Shown here piece after piece: positions 7,136-7,784 of a stretch of DNA of 7,784 nucleotides; position 1 is the first letter of the stretch; each line of letters starts with the position of its first letter. The position numbers were made by a program, and so were the translations under genes. The stretch is from Acidobacteriaceae bacterium (GTDB lineage Bacteria; Acidobacteriota; Terriglobia; Terriglobales; Acidobacteriaceae): assembly GCA_003140785.1 (NCBI GenBank), contig PLKY01000196.1:556-8339 (forward strand). Direction: 5' to 3'. Below the pieces are notes generated by a model, which was not told the DNA's origin, made no database searches, and was given only the letters and a program-made list of their open reading frames with translations.

Positions 7136-7285
7136 CGGTTGTCAGCGAATTTGCCGATTCCAGTTGGGACAAGCGGAGTATTGCATGCGCGTGCCAAGCG
7201 AGCCAAGGCGCGCCGGAGGACGGCGCTTCTATACTTACGGAGTCGAGCACTTTCGGAGTAGAAAGCAGGCGCGCACATCGTCGAG
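7136..7285. promoter_or_regulatory. Divergent regulatory spacer between transporter and dehydratase genes
   Basis: This 150-nt spacer must hold the promoters of both genes. Toward the transporter (minus strand) a weak candidate is TTGGCT (7206-7201), 18 nt, AATACT (7182-7177). Toward the dehydratase, TATACT (7230-7235) looks like a -10 box, but nothing like a -35 lies 17 nt upstream. A near-palindrome centred at 7188/7189 (TTGCATGC and GCGTGCC) could be an operator. A 6-bp hairpin, GCGCCG (7210-7215) with CGGCGC (7221-7226), has a 5-nt loop. All of these are pattern matches. Confidence 0.4.
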
Positions 7286-7784
7286 ATATCCGTTGCTTCT
7301 GTTCTGGAATCGTCTGACGCTGCCTTGCGTAGCGTGGTAACCCATGCGGCGGGCCCGGCGGGAGTGCTGCCTCTTTCGGCGGAGATGCTGCTGACGGAGC
7401 CGTCTGGAAATTTATTCGGCCTGAGTCAAAACGCGGGTATGGGATGGGATCCGGCGCGGCTTCTTGATCCCGAGTTTCTGATCCTGAGCACGCATGGCGG
7501 ATTGCGCGCGGAAGACGGGCATGCCATCGCACTCGGCTTTCACACCGGACATTGGGAAGTGGGACTGCTCGTCGCGGAAGCTGCGCGCGAGTTGAAAGCG
7601 ATGCATGCAATTCCGTTTGCCGGCGCATGCACCGACCCCTGCGATGGGCGGACACAAGGCACAACGGGCATGATGGACTCTCTACCCTTTCGCAATGATG
7701 CGGCGATGGTGTTGCGGCGGCTGATGCGGTCCTTGCCTACAAGCAAAGGCGTGCTGGGCATCGCGACCTGCGACAAGGGGCTGC
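7286..7784 (+). CDS. yjhG: YjhG/YagF-type sugar-acid (xylonate) dehydratase, 3' end beyond window
   Basis: The first ~166 residues of an IlvD/Edd-superfamily dehydratase are present. It most resembles the YjhG/YagF branch, which dehydrates D-xylonate to 2-dehydro-3-deoxy-D-xylonate using an iron-sulfur cluster. Diagnostic stretches are THAAGPAGVLPL (19-30), SGNLFGLSQNAGMGW (40-54), LSTHGGLR (67-74), DPCDGRTQGTTGM (117-129), SLPFRNDAAMVLRRL (132-146) and ATCDKGL (160-166). Cys119 and Cys162 sit where superfamily members have cluster ligands. The start is unclear: the frame opens after the TAG at 7259-7261 and contains no ATG before the conserved region. ATA at 7286 falls where E. coli YjhG has its initiator Met by length, as I remember that sequence. 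TTG at 7325 and GTG at 7334 would trim the N-terminus. The gene is divergent from the ACS transporter, which supports a sugar-acid role. The symbol reflects family, not proven orthology. Confidence 0.88.
   Translation, partial: MSVASVLESSDAALRSVVTHAAGPAGVLPLSAEMLLTEPSGNLFGLSQNAGMGWDPARLLDPEFLILSTHGGLRAEDGHAIALGFHTGHWEVGLLVAEAARELKAMHAIPFAGACTDPCDGRTQGTTGMMDSLPFRNDAAMVLRRLMRSLPTSKGVLGIATCDKGL

Noticed and set aside
7207..7226. Hairpin at the GGCGCGCC palindrome in the divergent spacer as a terminator or attenuator
   Set aside because: It is only a 6-bp stem in GC-rich DNA with no T-run and no leader peptide. It is noted within the regulatory spacer only.
7185..7340. Small plus-strand frame from ATG 7185 (51 codons) in the transporter/dehydratase spacer
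   Set aside because: It is Arg-rich, runs in a different frame into the dehydratase start region, has no ribosome-binding site and resembles nothing.

Overview
The window is GC-rich chromosomal DNA with ordinary bacterial gene organisation: complete genes on both strands, short intergenic gaps, and no rRNA, tRNA, CRISPR array, insertion sequence or prophage signal that I can see. The gene set is a divergent M50-like/CBS protein and rsmD, a secreted CAP-domain protein, a secreted GH130-SGNH fusion, an ACS-family transporter and a YjhG-type dehydratase. Together with the codon usage, this suggests a soil heterotroph, most likely Acidobacteriota (Terriglobia-like). That assignment is inference from gene content, not from a phylogenetic marker.

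Left part (1-1396): positions 1-134 are non-coding and hold an imperfect spaced inverted repeat. A membrane protein with a site-2-protease fold plus two CBS domains is encoded on the minus strand (135-1241), but both catalytic histidines of its HExxH motif are arginine. Its divergent spacer with rsmD (1242-1396) holds two 28-bp copies of a repeat. One copy is a perfect 9-bp hairpin. The 10-nt loop is identical in both copies.

Middle (1397-5858): three plus-strand genes follow. rsmD encodes the 16S rRNA guanine-N2 methyltransferase. Next is an exported CAP/SCP-domain protein with a long C-terminal region I cannot assign, then a nested stem-loop just after its stop codon. The third gene encodes a 798-aa exported protein that joins a GH130-type five-bladed propeller to an SGNH/GDSL esterase. 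This looks like a two-enzyme polypeptide for an acylated, probably mannose-containing, polysaccharide.

Right part (5859-7784): a minus-strand MFS transporter of the anion:cation symporter family ends 14 nt from the fusion gene. It is divergent from a 3'-truncated gene for a YjhG/YagF-type sugar-acid (xylonate) dehydratase. The pair reads as a sugar-acid uptake and catabolism unit, with the secreted GH130-SGNH enzyme possibly upstream in the same carbon-scavenging theme. The dehydratase frame has no ATG or GTG where its start is expected; an ATA codon sits there.

I found no clear wholly new multi-gene system. The observations most worth following are the GH130-SGNH fusion, the inactivated M50-like protein, the conserved-loop repeat pair and the dehydratase start codon.
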